A stretch of DNA of 64,000 bases from Streptomyces sp. Go-475 (GTDB taxonomy: Bacteria; Actinomycetota; Actinomycetes; Streptomycetales; Streptomycetaceae): the NCBI RefSeq assembly GCF_003330845.1, contig NZ_CP026121.1, positions 930,001-994,000 of the forward strand. The letters are read 5' to 3'. The notes beneath the pieces are model-generated. The model was not told the origin of the DNA, searched no databases, and was given only the letters and a program-made list of their open reading frames with translations. A program made the position numbers and the translations under genes. Positions 1-8,401 of the stretch are shown here, piece after piece; the first letter of the stretch is position 1, and each line of letters starts with the position of its first letter.

Positions 1-64
1 CCGCATCGAAACGGAACCACCGCTGCCGACCGGGTCGCACCCCGTGCCGGACCGGTGAGGTCCC

Positions 65-919
65 TCACCCGGCGGAGGACCGGCGCTCCGGCGAGGCGGT
101 GACGATCCAGACGGATCCGGGGACGCGCACCCCGTCGGAGGTCTCGAACTCCGCGAGGGCCTCGCGCACTTCGGCGTGGACGCGGGCGACGGTGCCCGGG
201 TCGACATCGCGCAGGTTGTGACGCGTCGGGCCCATGGCGAAGAGGAAGCCGGCGGCGTCACGCGCGTCGGCACCCAAGGTCATGGGCGCCTCGGCGAGGG
301 TCACGTCGACGTCGGCGAAGCCGGCAGCGGCGAGCACGTGCCGGATACGCGCGGGGTCGACGAGCGACATCATGCCCCGGGCAGCGGGGGACGGCTCGCG
401 CAGGTACGGCGAGAGGGCGGCGGTCGCCCGTGCGTAAGCGCTCTCCGGGCCCTCGGGCCGGGGGCCGAGGAAGGCGAGCCGCCCGGTCGGCACCAGCGCG
501 TTCCGGAGCTGCGTGAAGGCCGCGACGGGGTCGGCGAAGAACATCACACCGCCGCGGCTGAGGACGACGTCGAACCCGCTGCGCGGGAAGGGGTGCACCT
601 GGGCGTCCCCCTGTTCGAAGCTGACATTGCCGAGACCTTCCGAGACGGCGTCGCGGCGGGCACGGTCCAGCATCGGCGCGGACAGGTCGATGCCCACGAC
701 GTTCCCGTCGTACGCCTGCCGCGCGGCCATGCGCGTCGTCCGGCCGGTGCCGCAGCCGACGTCCAGGACCCGGTCCGCGGTGCCGATCCCCGCGGCGGCG
801 AACAGGGGCGCGTTGAACGCGTCCAGCATCGCGTTGTACCACTCCGGGTGTTCGGCCCAGTGGACGCCCTCCCAGTCGTTCCATGCCTCTGCCTGCTGAC
901 GGTTCGCGATGGAGTGCAC
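65..919 (-). CDS. Class I SAM-dependent methyltransferase
   Basis: The 284-residue product is a small-molecule-type methyltransferase. Residues 51-59 form the SAM-binding motif I (VLDVGCGTG), followed by an acidic motif II region (VVGIDLS) and a motif near FDVVLSRGGVMFF. Substrate cannot be read from sequence. The GTG start at 917-919 is supported by a purine-rich GGGAGGGAGAG ribosome site just upstream. It is transcribed divergently from a TetR regulator 63 bases away, and the shared gap holds two overlapping inverted repeats, so it is probably a target of that regulator. Family assignment is firm; the role is unknown. Confidence 0.85.
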   Translation of the reverse strand: MHSIANRQQAEAWNDWEGVHWAEHPEWYNAMLDAFNAPLFAAAGIGTADRVLDVGCGTGRTTRMAARQAYDGNVVGIDLSAPMLDRARRDAVSEGLGNVSFEQGDAQVHPFPRSGFDVVLSRGGVMFFADPVAAFTQLRNALVPTGRLAFLGPRPEGPESAYARATAALSPYLREPSPAARGMMSLVDPARIRHVLAAAGFADVDVTLAEAPMTLGADARDAAGFLFAMGPTRHNLRDVDPGTVARVHAEVREALAEFETSDGVRVPGSVWIVTASPERRSSAG

Positions 920-937
920 AGCTCTCCCTCCCCCTCA

Positions 938-968
938 CTAGAGTTGAACTCTAGAGCTGAACTCTAGA
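938..968. promoter_or_regulatory. Double operator between methyltransferase and TetR genes
   Basis: Positions 938-954 read CTAGAGTT-G-AACTCTAG, a palindrome with 8-bp arms. Positions 950-968 form a second inverted repeat, TCTAGAG-CTGAA-CTCTAGA, overlapping the first. Viewed another way, the 13-mer CTAGAG(T/C)TGAACT is directly repeated at 938-950 and 951-963. The element lies between the divergent starts, 14 bases before the TetR start codon and 19 bases from the methyltransferase start. This is the usual place for a TetR autoregulatory operator. Binding is inferred. Confidence 0.7.
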
Positions 969-982
969 TATAAGCTCCAACC

Positions 983-1618
983 ATGGTCGAGGGCAAGGGC
1001 AAGCAGAGCCGCAGGGCACTGGAGACGCGGCGGCGGATCATCGAAGCGGCCGGTGCGCTCTTCGTCGAGCAGGGCTACGGGGCGACCAAACTGCAGGAGA
1101 TCGCCGACCGGGCGGGCGTGGCGGTGCAGACGATCTACTTCGTGTTCCGGAACAAGCCCTCGCTGCTCAAGGAACTCGTCGATGTCGCCATCGCGGGCGA
1201 CGACGAACCCGTGCCGACGATGGACCGCCCCTGGTTCGCGGAGATCCTGTCCGCGCCCACCGCCGAGTCGGCCTTGACGGCCCTGGTGGGCGCCACCCGC
1301 GGGACACTCGAACGCGTCGCGGCCATCACCGAGATGGTCCGCGCCGCGGCCGCGACCAACCCGGAGATCCGGGAGCTCTGGCCGGACCGGGCGGACCCCC
1401 GGTACACGGTCCTCTCGACGGCGGCGAAGTCCCTGACGGAGAAACCGGGCGCCCGCGCCACCGTCTCCGCCGACGAGGCGGCGGACATCCTCTACGCGGT
1501 GCTCAGTCCGGAGCTCTTCCTCATCCTGACCCGCGACCGCGCATGGCCACCGCCCAAGTGGGAGCGGTGGGCATACGACACCCTCCGCACCCAACTGCTG
1601 GCCGGGAACGGGCAGTGA
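983..1618 (+). CDS. TetR/AcrR family transcriptional regulator
   Basis: The product has 211 residues. The N-terminal helix-turn-helix spans about residues 17-64 (TRRRIIEAAGALFVEQGY ... IADRAGVAVQTIYFVF), typical of TetR repressors. The rest is a ligand-binding alpha-helical domain with no recognisable ligand. No good Shine-Dalgarno site precedes the ATG. It is divergent from the methyltransferase and starts next to a double palindrome, so autorepression and control of the methyltransferase are likely. The ligand is unknown. Confidence 0.85.
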   Translation: MVEGKGKQSRRALETRRRIIEAAGALFVEQGYGATKLQEIADRAGVAVQTIYFVFRNKPSLLKELVDVAIAGDDEPVPTMDRPWFAEILSAPTAESALTALVGATRGTLERVAAITEMVRAAAATNPEIRELWPDRADPRYTVLSTAAKSLTEKPGARATVSADEAADILYAVLSPELFLILTRDRAWPPPKWERWAYDTLRTQLLAGNGQ

Positions 1619-1673
1619 GCGACGCCGAGACGGGATAAACTCCTCCGCTCCACCCTGACCGGAGGTCACCTGA

Positions 1674-2201
1674 GTGTTACGCCCACGGCTACTGGCCGGC
1701 GCCCCGTCGGTTCTGGCGGTTCTCGCCCTGTCCGGCTGCTCCTCCCCCTGGGCCTGCACCGACACGACCGCGGAGCGCGGTGAGGCCGGTGTCAGGGTGC
1801 GGGTCGAGGACACGTCCGGGCGGCCTCTCGGCGTCACCGCCGAGGTCGTCGGCTGGCGCCTCGAGCCTCACCCGCAGGTGCCGTCCGAGGGCGACCGGGT
1901 CCACTTCCACTACCGCTTCGACGGCGCCGACGAGAGCTCCGGCCCCGCGGTGGACGCCTGCGCGGTCGACAAGGAGCGTGTGGCGTTGGGGTGCCGGAGG
2001 GTCCACGCGTCCGAAGCGTTCGGGCCGGACGGTGACCTCACCGGCGACGACTGGCTCGACGTCGAGCACCCCGAGCGGGTGGCCGGAGTGCTGTTGATCC
2101 CCGATGACCAGTCCTACGACAGACGAACCTGCGAGCAGGACATCAAGGACGGCGGCGGTCGGCATCCTCCGCAACCAGCCGTCATAGGGGACCAGTTGTG
2201 A
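1674..2201 (+). CDS. Small secreted lipoprotein, unknown function
   Basis: The product has 175 residues and starts at GTG with GGAGG eight bases upstream. A lipoprotein signal peptide ends in the lipobox LSGC (Cys at about residue 22). The mature part is rich in acidic residues and cysteines and matches no family I recognise. The second codon (1677-1679) is TTA, the rare leucine codon read by the developmentally controlled bldA tRNA in Streptomyces, so translation may be limited to late growth. It follows the TetR gene by 55 bases but may have its own promoter. Confidence 0.65.
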   Translation: MLRPRLLAGAPSVLAVLALSGCSSPWACTDTTAERGEAGVRVRVEDTSGRPLGVTAEVVGWRLEPHPQVPSEGDRVHFHYRFDGADESSGPAVDACAVDKERVALGCRRVHASEAFGPDGDLTGDDWLDVEHPERVAGVLLIPDDQSYDRRTCEQDIKDGGGRHPPQPAVIGDQL

Positions 2202-2225
2202 GCCGTCCGGCTGGCGACCGGCAGC

Positions 2226-2660
2226 TCACGGTGAGGAGAGCTGTCCGCGCACCCGGTCAGGCTCGGGGTTGGTGTACGGCCGGCCCGCCACGAGGACGGT
2301 CGGCACGGTCTCATTGCCGTCGTTGGCCGCCCTCACCGCTGCGGCTCCGGCCGGGTCACGCCAGATGTCGACCCAGTGCAACGCGCGGGCGCCACGGCCC
2401 AATCGGATGCGCAGTCGCAGGCAGTACTTGCAGCCCGGCCGCCAGAACACGATGGGCCGGCCGTCGACCGCGCTGCGGCGTCGTGCCTCCGCCGCAGCGA
2501 TCGACTTCGGGAAGACCAGGCGGGAGTTCACGCCCGCGAGCAGCACAAACACCAGCAGGAATACGGCCGCTGCGCCCGGGCTCCCGCCGAGGAGCAGCCC
2601 GGTCGCAACGGCGGAGCCGCAGAGCACGAGCAGCAGCGGCAGGATCCACGCGCGTGTCAT
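2226..2660 (-). CDS. Membrane-anchored glutaredoxin-like protein
   Basis: The product is about 144 residues from the ATG at 2658-2660. Two hydrophobic segments (AWILPLLLVLCG..., AAAVFLLVFVLLAG) are followed by a thioredoxin-fold domain. This has the redox motif CKYC in RPGCKYCLRL and a cis-proline TVP in NETVPTVLVAG. It resembles actinobacterial mycoredoxin/glutaredoxin-like membrane proteins that reduce mixed disulfides with mycothiol. A GTG at 2714 would add 18 residues and overlap the chorismate mutase gene by 14 bases; I prefer the ATG because the first membrane helix follows at once. Neither start has a clear ribosome site. The gene follows the secreted chorismate mutase in the same direction. 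Confidence 0.7.
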   Translation of the reverse strand: MTRAWILPLLLVLCGSAVATGLLLGGSPGAAAVFLLVFVLLAGVNSRLVFPKSIAAAEARRRSAVDGRPIVFWRPGCKYCLRLRIRLGRGARALHWVDIWRDPAGAAAVRAANDGNETVPTVLVAGRPYTNPEPDRVRGQLSSP

Positions 2661-2700
2661 GAAGACGCAGACTGTCGATGAATCGACATGCTCCTGGAAG

Positions 2701-3318
2701 CTACGCGGCGGCACACACCGACGGCAGCGCCCGCCCGAGCCCCTTCAAGTGCAGGGCGTCGAGCCGATGGTCGTACGCGGACCAGCCGGCCGCGATGACC
2801 AGGCGCGGACCGCAGGACGGCAGGGCGCGGGCCCGCTCCGTCTCCGCCAGCGCGGCCAGCAGTTGCGTGGTGATGCGGTCCAGGGCCGGGCGGACCTCCT
2901 TCGCCAGGTCGGGCCGCTCGGTGGGGCGCTCGTCGGGGTGCGCGTCCCAGCGGGCGTACAGACCGCGCTGCACCAGCTTGTTCGCCTCGATCTGGTCCCG
3001 GAACACGGCGGCCACGGCGTCCGGGTCGAGGCCGAGGCCGGCGGCCCGGGCGCGGACGTCGTCCAGGATCTGCGCCTCGCGCACCGGGTCGTCGATCGGC
3101 GTGTCCGTGCCGTACTTGGCGGCGGCCACCTTGTCGGCCAGCAGCAGCCGCTCCGCGACCAGTTCGGTGACGGTGGTCAGGCCGTGCGCGGCGGCGGCCG
3201 TGTGCGGCGCGGGAGCGGGCCGCTCGACGGCGGCGGCCGCCGGGGCGGCGGTCCCGACGGCCAGGGTGGTCGCGGCGGCGAACAGGGTGAGGGCCGACCG
3301 CAGTCGTTCAGGGCGCAC
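2701..3318 (-). CDS. Secreted chorismate mutase (AroQ-gamma type)
   Basis: The product is about 205 residues and has a Sec signal peptide (VRPERLRSALTLFAAATTLA ... APAAAA). The mature all-helical domain matches the exported AroQ-gamma class exemplified by the secreted M. tuberculosis enzyme: conserved Arg/Lys in VAERLLLADKVAAAKY, then DDPVREAQILDDV and FRDQIEANK. Two C-terminal cysteines could form the disulfide seen in that class. It converts chorismate to prephenate, here outside the cytoplasm. The GTG at 3316-3318 follows a GGAAGGA ribosome site. The frame stays open far upstream, but that stretch runs through a tandem repeat and is not protein-like. The physiological role of exported chorismate mutases is unsettled. 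Confidence 0.8.
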   Translation of the reverse strand: MRPERLRSALTLFAAATTLAVGTAAPAAAAVERPAPAPHTAAAAHGLTTVTELVAERLLLADKVAAAKYGTDTPIDDPVREAQILDDVRARAAGLGLDPDAVAAVFRDQIEANKLVQRGLYARWDAHPDERPTERPDLAKEVRPALDRITTQLLAALAETERARALPSCGPRLVIAAGWSAYDHRLDALHLKGLGRALPSVCAAA

Positions 3319-3448
3319 AGGAGGTGTCCTTCCATGGGGGGGCAAGTCCCAACTTACCGACACCGCCTCCCACATGGCGCACCGAGGCCCCCGGCAGACC
3401 ACCCGCCACGCAACGCACCACGACCCCTCACCCCACCACCCCGCAACG

Positions 3449-3553
3449 CACCGCTCCCCCACGAACCGCCGCGCGCACAACGGCACCGCTCCCCCACGAA
3501 CCGCCGCGCGCACAACGGCACCGCTCCCCCACGAACCGCCGCGCGCACAACGG
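3449..3553. repeat. 35-bp tandem repeat, three contiguous copies
   Basis: Copies lie at 3449-3483, 3484-3518 and 3519-3553; each begins CACCGCTCCCCCACGAACCG. A fourth partial copy starts at 3554 and diverges after about ten bases. The copies are identical as far as I can compare them. The array sits in the gap (3319-3707) between the divergent chorismate mutase and GH115 genes, upstream of both promoters. There are no spacers, so it is not CRISPR. Confidence 0.85.
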
Positions 3554-3605
3554 CACCGCGCCCCACATCTGGACGCCCTCGCACCCCCTCCCCTAGGGTG
3601 CCTCG

Positions 3606-3617
3606 GCAAGCGCTTTC
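3606..3617. promoter_or_regulatory. Possible LacI-type operator upstream of GH115 gene
   Basis: GCAAGCGCTTTC contains the perfect 8-bp palindrome AAGCGCTT (3608-3615), with a further matching outer G/C pair. Central CG and such arms are typical of LacI-family sugar-regulator operators in actinomycetes. It lies about 90 bases before the likely GH115 start. The motif is short, so chance occurrence is possible. Confidence 0.35.
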
Positions 3618-3707
3618 TAGCCTGCCCATGCCAACTCCCCTGTGCGCAGCCCCGCCGACGGCCCGGACGAGGAACCGCCGCGGGTCCGGCGCGGAAAGGC
3701 AGTGCCC

Positions 3708-6620
3708 GTGCAGCAGAGACCGTCTCTCCCCTCGGTGAGCCGCAAGTCGTTCTTACGGGGCATGGCGGCCGTGGGCGCCGCTCCCCTGCTCCCCCTCGCC
3801 ACCGCCGAAGCCGCTCCCTCGGCCCGCCCCGACTTCCCCCTGGTCCGGGGCGGCACCGCGGTGGACGTCTTCGTGGACGCGGCCGACGACCCCGCCGTCA
3901 TCCGCGCGGCCGGCGACCTCCAGGCGGACGTGGAACGGGTGGGCGGCGTACGGCCACGGCTGCTCCACTCCGTGCCCGAACGGGCCGCGCTCCTCGTCCT
4001 GGTGGGGACGATCGGCGCGAGCCCGGTGATCGAGCGGCTCGTCCGCCGCGGACGCCTGGACGTCTCCCGGGTCGAGGGCCGCTGGGAGGCGTCCGTCACC
4101 CAGGTCGTGGACCACCCGCTGCCCGGCGTGGACCGCGCCCTGGTCATCGCGGGCAGCGACCGGCGCGGCACGGTCTACGGCGTCTACGACACCTCGGAGC
4201 GCATCGGCGTCTCCCCCTGGTACTGGTGGGCCGACGTCCCCGTCGTCCGCCGCGACACCGTGACGGTCCCGGCCGGCCCCCTCAAGCGCCTCGAACCCGC
4301 CGTCCGCTACCGCGGCATCTTCATCAACGACGAGCAGAACCTGACCACGTGGTCCCACCGCACGCAGGAGCCGGACAAGAACATCGGCCCCCGGACCTAC
4401 GAGCGGGTCTTCGAGCTGCTGCTCCGCCTCAAGGCCAACTACCTCTGGCCGGCGATGCACCCGTACTCCGACTTCTTCAACAAGCACCGCGAGAACCCCG
4501 AACTGGCCGAGCGCTACGGCATCGTGGTCGGCTCCAGCCACCCCGAGGCCATGCTCCGCAACGGCGTGCACGAGTGGCAGCCGTGGGCCGAGGAGCACCG
4601 CAACCCCGACGGCAGCCTGCCGCTCTACGACTACACGGTGAACCCGGCCGTCATCTCCGACTACTGGCGGGCCCGGGCCCGCGAGAACGCCTCCTACGAG
4701 AGCAGCTGGACGATCGGCATGCGGGGCCTGCACGACTCCGCGCTGGAGACGAAGTACGCGACGACGATCCCGGAGAAGGTCGCGGTGATGAACGACATCA
4801 TCGCCGACCAGCGCCGCATCCTGGCCGAGGAGGTGGGCGAAGCGGCCCGGCCGCAGATCTTCATCCCGTACAAGGAGGTCCTGGAGCTGTACAACGCGGG
4901 CGTCCAGGTCCCCGACGACGTCACGCTGATCTGGCCGGACGACAACCACGGCAACATGCGCCAGCTCCCGAACGAGGCGGAGCGCCGCCGCGCCGGCGGC
5001 AACGGCATCTACTACCACCTGTCCTACTGGGGCCGCCCCAGGAGCTATCTGTGGCTGGACACCACGCAGTTGGGCAAGGTGTGGCAGGAGCTGCGGCGGG
5101 TCCACGACCACCAGGCCGACCGGATGTGGATCTTCAACGTCGGTGACATCAAGTCGATCGAGACGGGCCTGTCCTTCTGCCTGGACATGGCGTGGGACGT
5201 GGACCGCTGGGGCCCGGGGAACGTCGAGGACTTCCTCGTGGAGTGGGCCGGGCGTCAGTTCGGCCGGCGGCACGGTGCGGAGATCGCCGCCATCCGCACG
5301 GAGTACTACCGCCTGGCGGCCGAGCGGCGCCCGGAGTTCATCGACCGGGCGGTCTTCTCGACGGTCCACCACGGCGACGAGGCGGGCCGCCGCATGACCG
5401 CCTACGAGGAGTTGCTGGAACGGGTCCGCCGGCTGGGGGCGAAGCTCCCCGAGGCCTACCGGGACGCCTACTACGAGCTGGTCGAGTACCCGGTCCACGG
5501 CGCCTGCTTGATGAACCTGAAGTACTACTGGGCGGACCGCAACGCGCTCGCCGTCCGGCAGGGCCGCGGCGCGGGGACGAACCGCTTCGCGGACCTGGCG
5601 GAGGCCGCGCACGCCGAGGAGCAGGCGATCACCCGGAGGTACAACACCGAGATCGCGGGCGGGAAGTGGGACGGCATCGTCAACCCCTACCCGTCCCAGA
5701 TCCCGAAGGCCCCGGGCCGCCCCTCCGTCACGCGGGTGCCCCGGCAGGAGACCTCGGGCCTGGGCCTGGCCTCCGAGGGCAACGAGACGGGCGCCGAGCG
5801 CCCCCTGTCCTTCTCCTCCTACACCCGCGACCGCCGCTTCGTGGACGTCTTCAACACCGGCTTCCTCCCCCTGGCATGGCGGGCCGAGCCGAGCCACCCG
5901 TGGCTGCGGCTGAGCACCGCGGGCGGTGAACTCACCGACCAGACAAGGGTGTGGGTCGAGGTCGACTGGGCCCGGGTCCCGGAAGGCACGCACCACCCGA
6001 AGCTGGCCTTCACCGGCGCCGGCACGACCCTGGAGGTGCCGCTGCGGGTGGTCAACGACGGGGAGCGGGCCCGGCGGCGGGTCCGCGGCTTCGTCGAGGC
6101 CCACGGCCACGTCTCGATCGACGCGGCGCACTTCGAGAGCCGGGTGGCCCGCGGCGGAGCACACTGGCGGGTCGTCCGCGGGCTGGGCCGCCGGACGGCC
6201 GCCGTCGAGGCGGTCCCGACGACCGCTCCGGCGATCACGGACGACGTCGCCACCCGGTCACCGGAACTGCGCTACCGGGTGCGCTTCACCACGACCGGCA
6301 CCTTCCCGGTGACGGTCTTCCGGCTGCCCTCCCTCGACGAGCGGGGCGCACGGCGGCTGGCGGTCGCCCTCGACGACCAGCCGCCGTCGGTCCTGTCGGG
6401 CCAGGCGATCGCCACCGGCAACCGCGGGGACGCCTGGGCCCGCAACGTGGAGGAGGGCGTCGAGAAGCTGACGACCCGGGTGACGGTGTCCAGGCCGGGT
6501 GAGCACGTGCTGCGGGTGTTCATGGTGGACGCGGCGATGGTGCTCGACCAGATCGTGATCGACACGGGCGGCCTGGCGGCCTCTTATCTGGCGCCGCCGG
6601 AGAGTTACCACCGCCCCTGA
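3708..6620 (+). CDS. Secreted glycoside hydrolase family 115 (xylan alpha-glucuronidase)
   Basis: The product has about 970 residues. GH115 enzymes remove 4-O-methyl-glucuronic acid branches from glucuronoxylan. Features of the family include RYRGIFINDEQNLTTWS early in the catalytic domain, the tryptophan- and tyrosine-rich core (NYLWPAMHPYSDFF, WPDDNHGNMRQLP, MWIFNVGDIKSIE) and a beta-rich C-terminal region. The N-terminus carries a twin-arginine-like export signal (SRKSFLRGMAA) before a hydrophobic stretch. The GTG at 3708 follows GGAAAGG by nine bases and is preferred over the GTG codons at 3702 and 3642. The leucine codon at 3753-3755 in the signal peptide is TTA, suggesting bldA-dependent translation. 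A strong terminator follows. Confidence 0.88.
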   Translation: MQQRPSLPSVSRKSFLRGMAAVGAAPLLPLATAEAAPSARPDFPLVRGGTAVDVFVDAADDPAVIRAAGDLQADVERVGGVRPRLLHSVPERAALLVLVGTIGASPVIERLVRRGRLDVSRVEGRWEASVTQVVDHPLPGVDRALVIAGSDRRGTVYGVYDTSERIGVSPWYWWADVPVVRRDTVTVPAGPLKRLEPAVRYRGIFINDEQNLTTWSHRTQEPDKNIGPRTYERVFELLLRLKANYLWPAMHPYSDFFNKHRENPELAERYGIVVGSSHPEAMLRNGVHEWQPWAEEHRNPDGSLPLYDYTVNPAVISDYWRARARENASYESSWTIGMRGLHDSALETKYATTIPEKVAVMNDIIADQRRILAEEVGEAARPQIFIPYKEVLELYNAGVQVPDDVTLIWPDDNHGNMRQLPNEAERRRAGGNGIYYHLSYWGRPRSYLWLDTTQLGKVWQELRRVHDHQADRMWIFNVGDIKSIETGLSFCLDMAWDVDRWGPGNVEDFLVEWAGRQFGRRHGAEIAAIRTEYYRLAAERRPEFIDRAVFSTVHHGDEAGRRMTAYEELLERVRRLGAKLPEAYRDAYYELVEYPVHGACLMNLKYYWADRNALAVRQGRGAGTNRFADLAEAAHAEEQAITRRYNTEIAGGKWDGIVNPYPSQIPKAPGRPSVTRVPRQETSGLGLASEGNETGAERPLSFSSYTRDRRFVDVFNTGFLPLAWRAEPSHPWLRLSTAGGELTDQTRVWVEVDWARVPEGTHHPKLAFTGAGTTLEVPLRVVNDGERARRRVRGFVEAHGHVSIDAAHFESRVARGGAHWRVVRGLGRRTAAVEAVPTTAPAITDDVATRSPELRYRVRFTTTGTFPVTVFRLPSLDERGARRLAVALDDQPPSVLSGQAIATGNRGDAWARNVEEGVEKLTTRVTVSRPGEHVLRVFMVDAAMVLDQIVIDTGGLAASYLAPPESYHRP

Positions 6621-6624
6621 CCAC

Positions 6625-6669
6625 GGACCGGGTGGAGTCGGCCGCGGGCGACGGCCGACTCCACCCGGT
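6625..6669 (+). terminator. Strong hairpin terminator after GH115 gene
   Basis: A 19-bp perfect stem (6625-6643 paired with 6651-6669; arm GACCGGGTGGAGTCGGCCG) has a 7-base loop. It begins five bases after the GH115 stop codon. There is no U-tract, as is usual for Streptomyces hairpin terminators. Confidence 0.85.
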
Positions 6670-6925
6670 CTTCGCGGCTCCGGATCCGTGTATACGGAAA
6701 ATATGTAAGGAGAACCGAAGGAGCCGGAGTGGCGGAAGAAAGCCGTCTGCCGCCTTGCGTGCACCGGAGGTGATTCACCCAGCGCTTCCCCGTGCACCCG
6801 TGCGCCCCCCTGGAGAAAGGGTTCGTCACGTCAGCGGCCGGCTTGGACTGGGCAGGACATGGTGCAGGTGCCACGTCGGTGAAAAATCACCGTATTCCCT
6901 GGTCGACTGAGGCAGGTGGTATTCG
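6670..6925. other. Intergenic region before the terpene operon
   Basis: No convincing gene is seen. It should hold the promoter of the P450-terpene synthase operon. A near-palindrome, TCCGTGTATACGGA, sits at about 6685-6698 in an unusually AT-rich patch that ends with AATATGTAAGGAG. I cannot assign a promoter with confidence. Confidence 0.4.
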
Positions 6926-8401
6926 ATGAACGGCCGCGTTCACGAAACGGAACAGCAATGGACCGTTGGTACTGCTCCAGGCATATTCCCATCCGTCGGC
7001 CACGGTATCGCCTTGTTCCGTCGGCCGCTCGAGTTTCTGAAATCCCTGCCCGCGCAGGGCGATCTGGTCGAGATACGCCTCGGCCCCCAGCGCGCCTGGA
7101 TGGTGTGTCACCCCGAGCTGGTCCACCGCATGCTCAGGGACTCCCGCACGTTCGACAAGGGCGGACCGCAGTACGAGAGGCTCCGGGCGCTGATGGGCGA
7201 CGGCGTCGTCACCTGCCCGCACGCGGAGCACCGGCGTCAGCGCAGGCTGCTGCAACCCACCTTCCGCCCCTCCACCGTCTCCGGGCACACGGGCCTGATG
7301 GCCGAGGAGGCGGCGTCCCTGTGCCGTGAGTGGCGTGACGGCCAGCAGGTCGACGTCAGTGCGGCCATGCTGGGGCTGACGACCCGGCTGATCAGCCGTG
7401 TCCTGCTGTCCGACTCGCTCGGCCCCGCCGCGACCGACGAGGTGCGGCACTGCCTCGCCGCCATCGTCCGCGGCCTGTTCGTGCGCACGATCGTGCCGGT
7501 CGACGCCCTGTTCCGGCTTCCCACCCCGGCGAACCGCCGCTACCGGCGTGCGGTGGAGCGGGTTCGCGAGCTCATCGACGCCGCGATCGCCGAGCGCCGG
7601 CGGGGCACGCCCCGCGACGATCTGCTGGGGCTCCTGCTGGCGGCCTCGGACACCGAGGGCGGCGAGCCCCCGGTCACCGACCGAGAGATCCACGACCAGC
7701 TCGTGTCGCTCCTGCTCACCGGTTCCGAGAGCCCCTCGATGTGCCTGGCCTCCACCTTCAGCCTCCTGGCCCGGCACCCGGAGGTCGAGCGGCGGCTGCA
7801 CGCGGAGGTCGACACCGTCCTCGCGGGCCGGTCGCCGGACGTCGACGACCTGCCCCGCCTGGTCTACACGCGCTCCGTCATCACCGAGACGCTGCGCCAC
7901 TCCCCGCCCGGCTGGCTCTTCACGCGGGTCACGACCCGGGAGACGGAGTTCGCCGGACGCCGGCTGCCGCGGGGAGCCACCGTCCTGTACAGCCCGTACC
8001 TCCTGCACCACGACCCGGCGTCGTTCCCCGAGCCCGACCGGTTCCGGCCCGAGCGCTGGCTGGAGGGCGAGGCCGCCACCGGTCCGAACGGGGCGTTGAT
8101 CCCGTTCGCGGCGGGCAGCCGCAAGTGCATCGGTGACCTGTTCTCCCTGGCCGAGATGACGGTGGCCCTCGCGACCATCGCCGGCCGCTGGCGGCTGCGT
8201 CACCCCTCCGGGCGCATCGCACCCCTGCGCCCCGGAGCGACCCTGGGACCCCGGTCCCTGACGATGATCTGCGCACGACGAGCGGACGCACCGGACGGCG
8301 CGGTGCCGCGTGCCGTCGCCCAGGTACCCGAAGCCGCGGCCGGCGCGTCCGGAGCGGAGAAAGCCGGAAGGGACGGTGACAACGGTGTCCACCACGCATG
8401 A
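6926..8401 (+). CDS. Cytochrome P450, terpenoid-associated
   Basis: The product has 491 residues. The heme loop FAAGSRKCIG places the axial cysteine at residue 401, the K-helix has an intact ETLR (ExxR), and the PERF-type element is FRPERWL. In the I-helix the usual GxE/D-T-T reads GSESP, so the oxygen-activating threonine is replaced by serine. The style of the K-helix and following strand (PPGWLFTRVTT) resembles terpene hydroxylases such as CYP170. The ATG is preceded by AGGTGG. The last 26 bases overlap the terpene synthase gene, so it probably oxidises that enzyme's product. A C-terminal tail of about 50 residues beyond the P450 fold is alanine-rich. Confidence 0.88.
   Translation: MNGRVHETEQQWTVGTAPGIFPSVGHGIALFRRPLEFLKSLPAQGDLVEIRLGPQRAWMVCHPELVHRMLRDSRTFDKGGPQYERLRALMGDGVVTCPHAEHRRQRRLLQPTFRPSTVSGHTGLMAEEAASLCREWRDGQQVDVSAAMLGLTTRLISRVLLSDSLGPAATDEVRHCLAAIVRGLFVRTIVPVDALFRLPTPANRRYRRAVERVRELIDAAIAERRRGTPRDDLLGLLLAASDTEGGEPPVTDREIHDQLVSLLLTGSESPSMCLASTFSLLARHPEVERRLHAEVDTVLAGRSPDVDDLPRLVYTRSVITETLRHSPPGWLFTRVTTRETEFAGRRLPRGATVLYSPYLLHHDPASFPEPDRFRPERWLEGEAATGPNGALIPFAAGSRKCIGDLFSLAEMTVALATIAGRWRLRHPSGRIAPLRPGATLGPRSLTMICARRADAPDGAVPRAVAQVPEAAAGASGAEKAGRDGDNGVHHA

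Noticed and set aside
1..64. Possible gene at the left edge
   Set aside because: The first 64 bases are too short to support any frame; they lie after the methyltransferase stop and show nothing definite.
3449..3553. Possible CRISPR array of 35-bp repeats
   Set aside because: There are no spacers between the three copies and no cas genes nearby.
3319..3609. N-terminal extension of the chorismate mutase frame
   Set aside because: It translates the 35-bp repeats into Arg/Gly/Ala-rich sequence, whereas a proper ribosome site and signal peptide begin at 3318.
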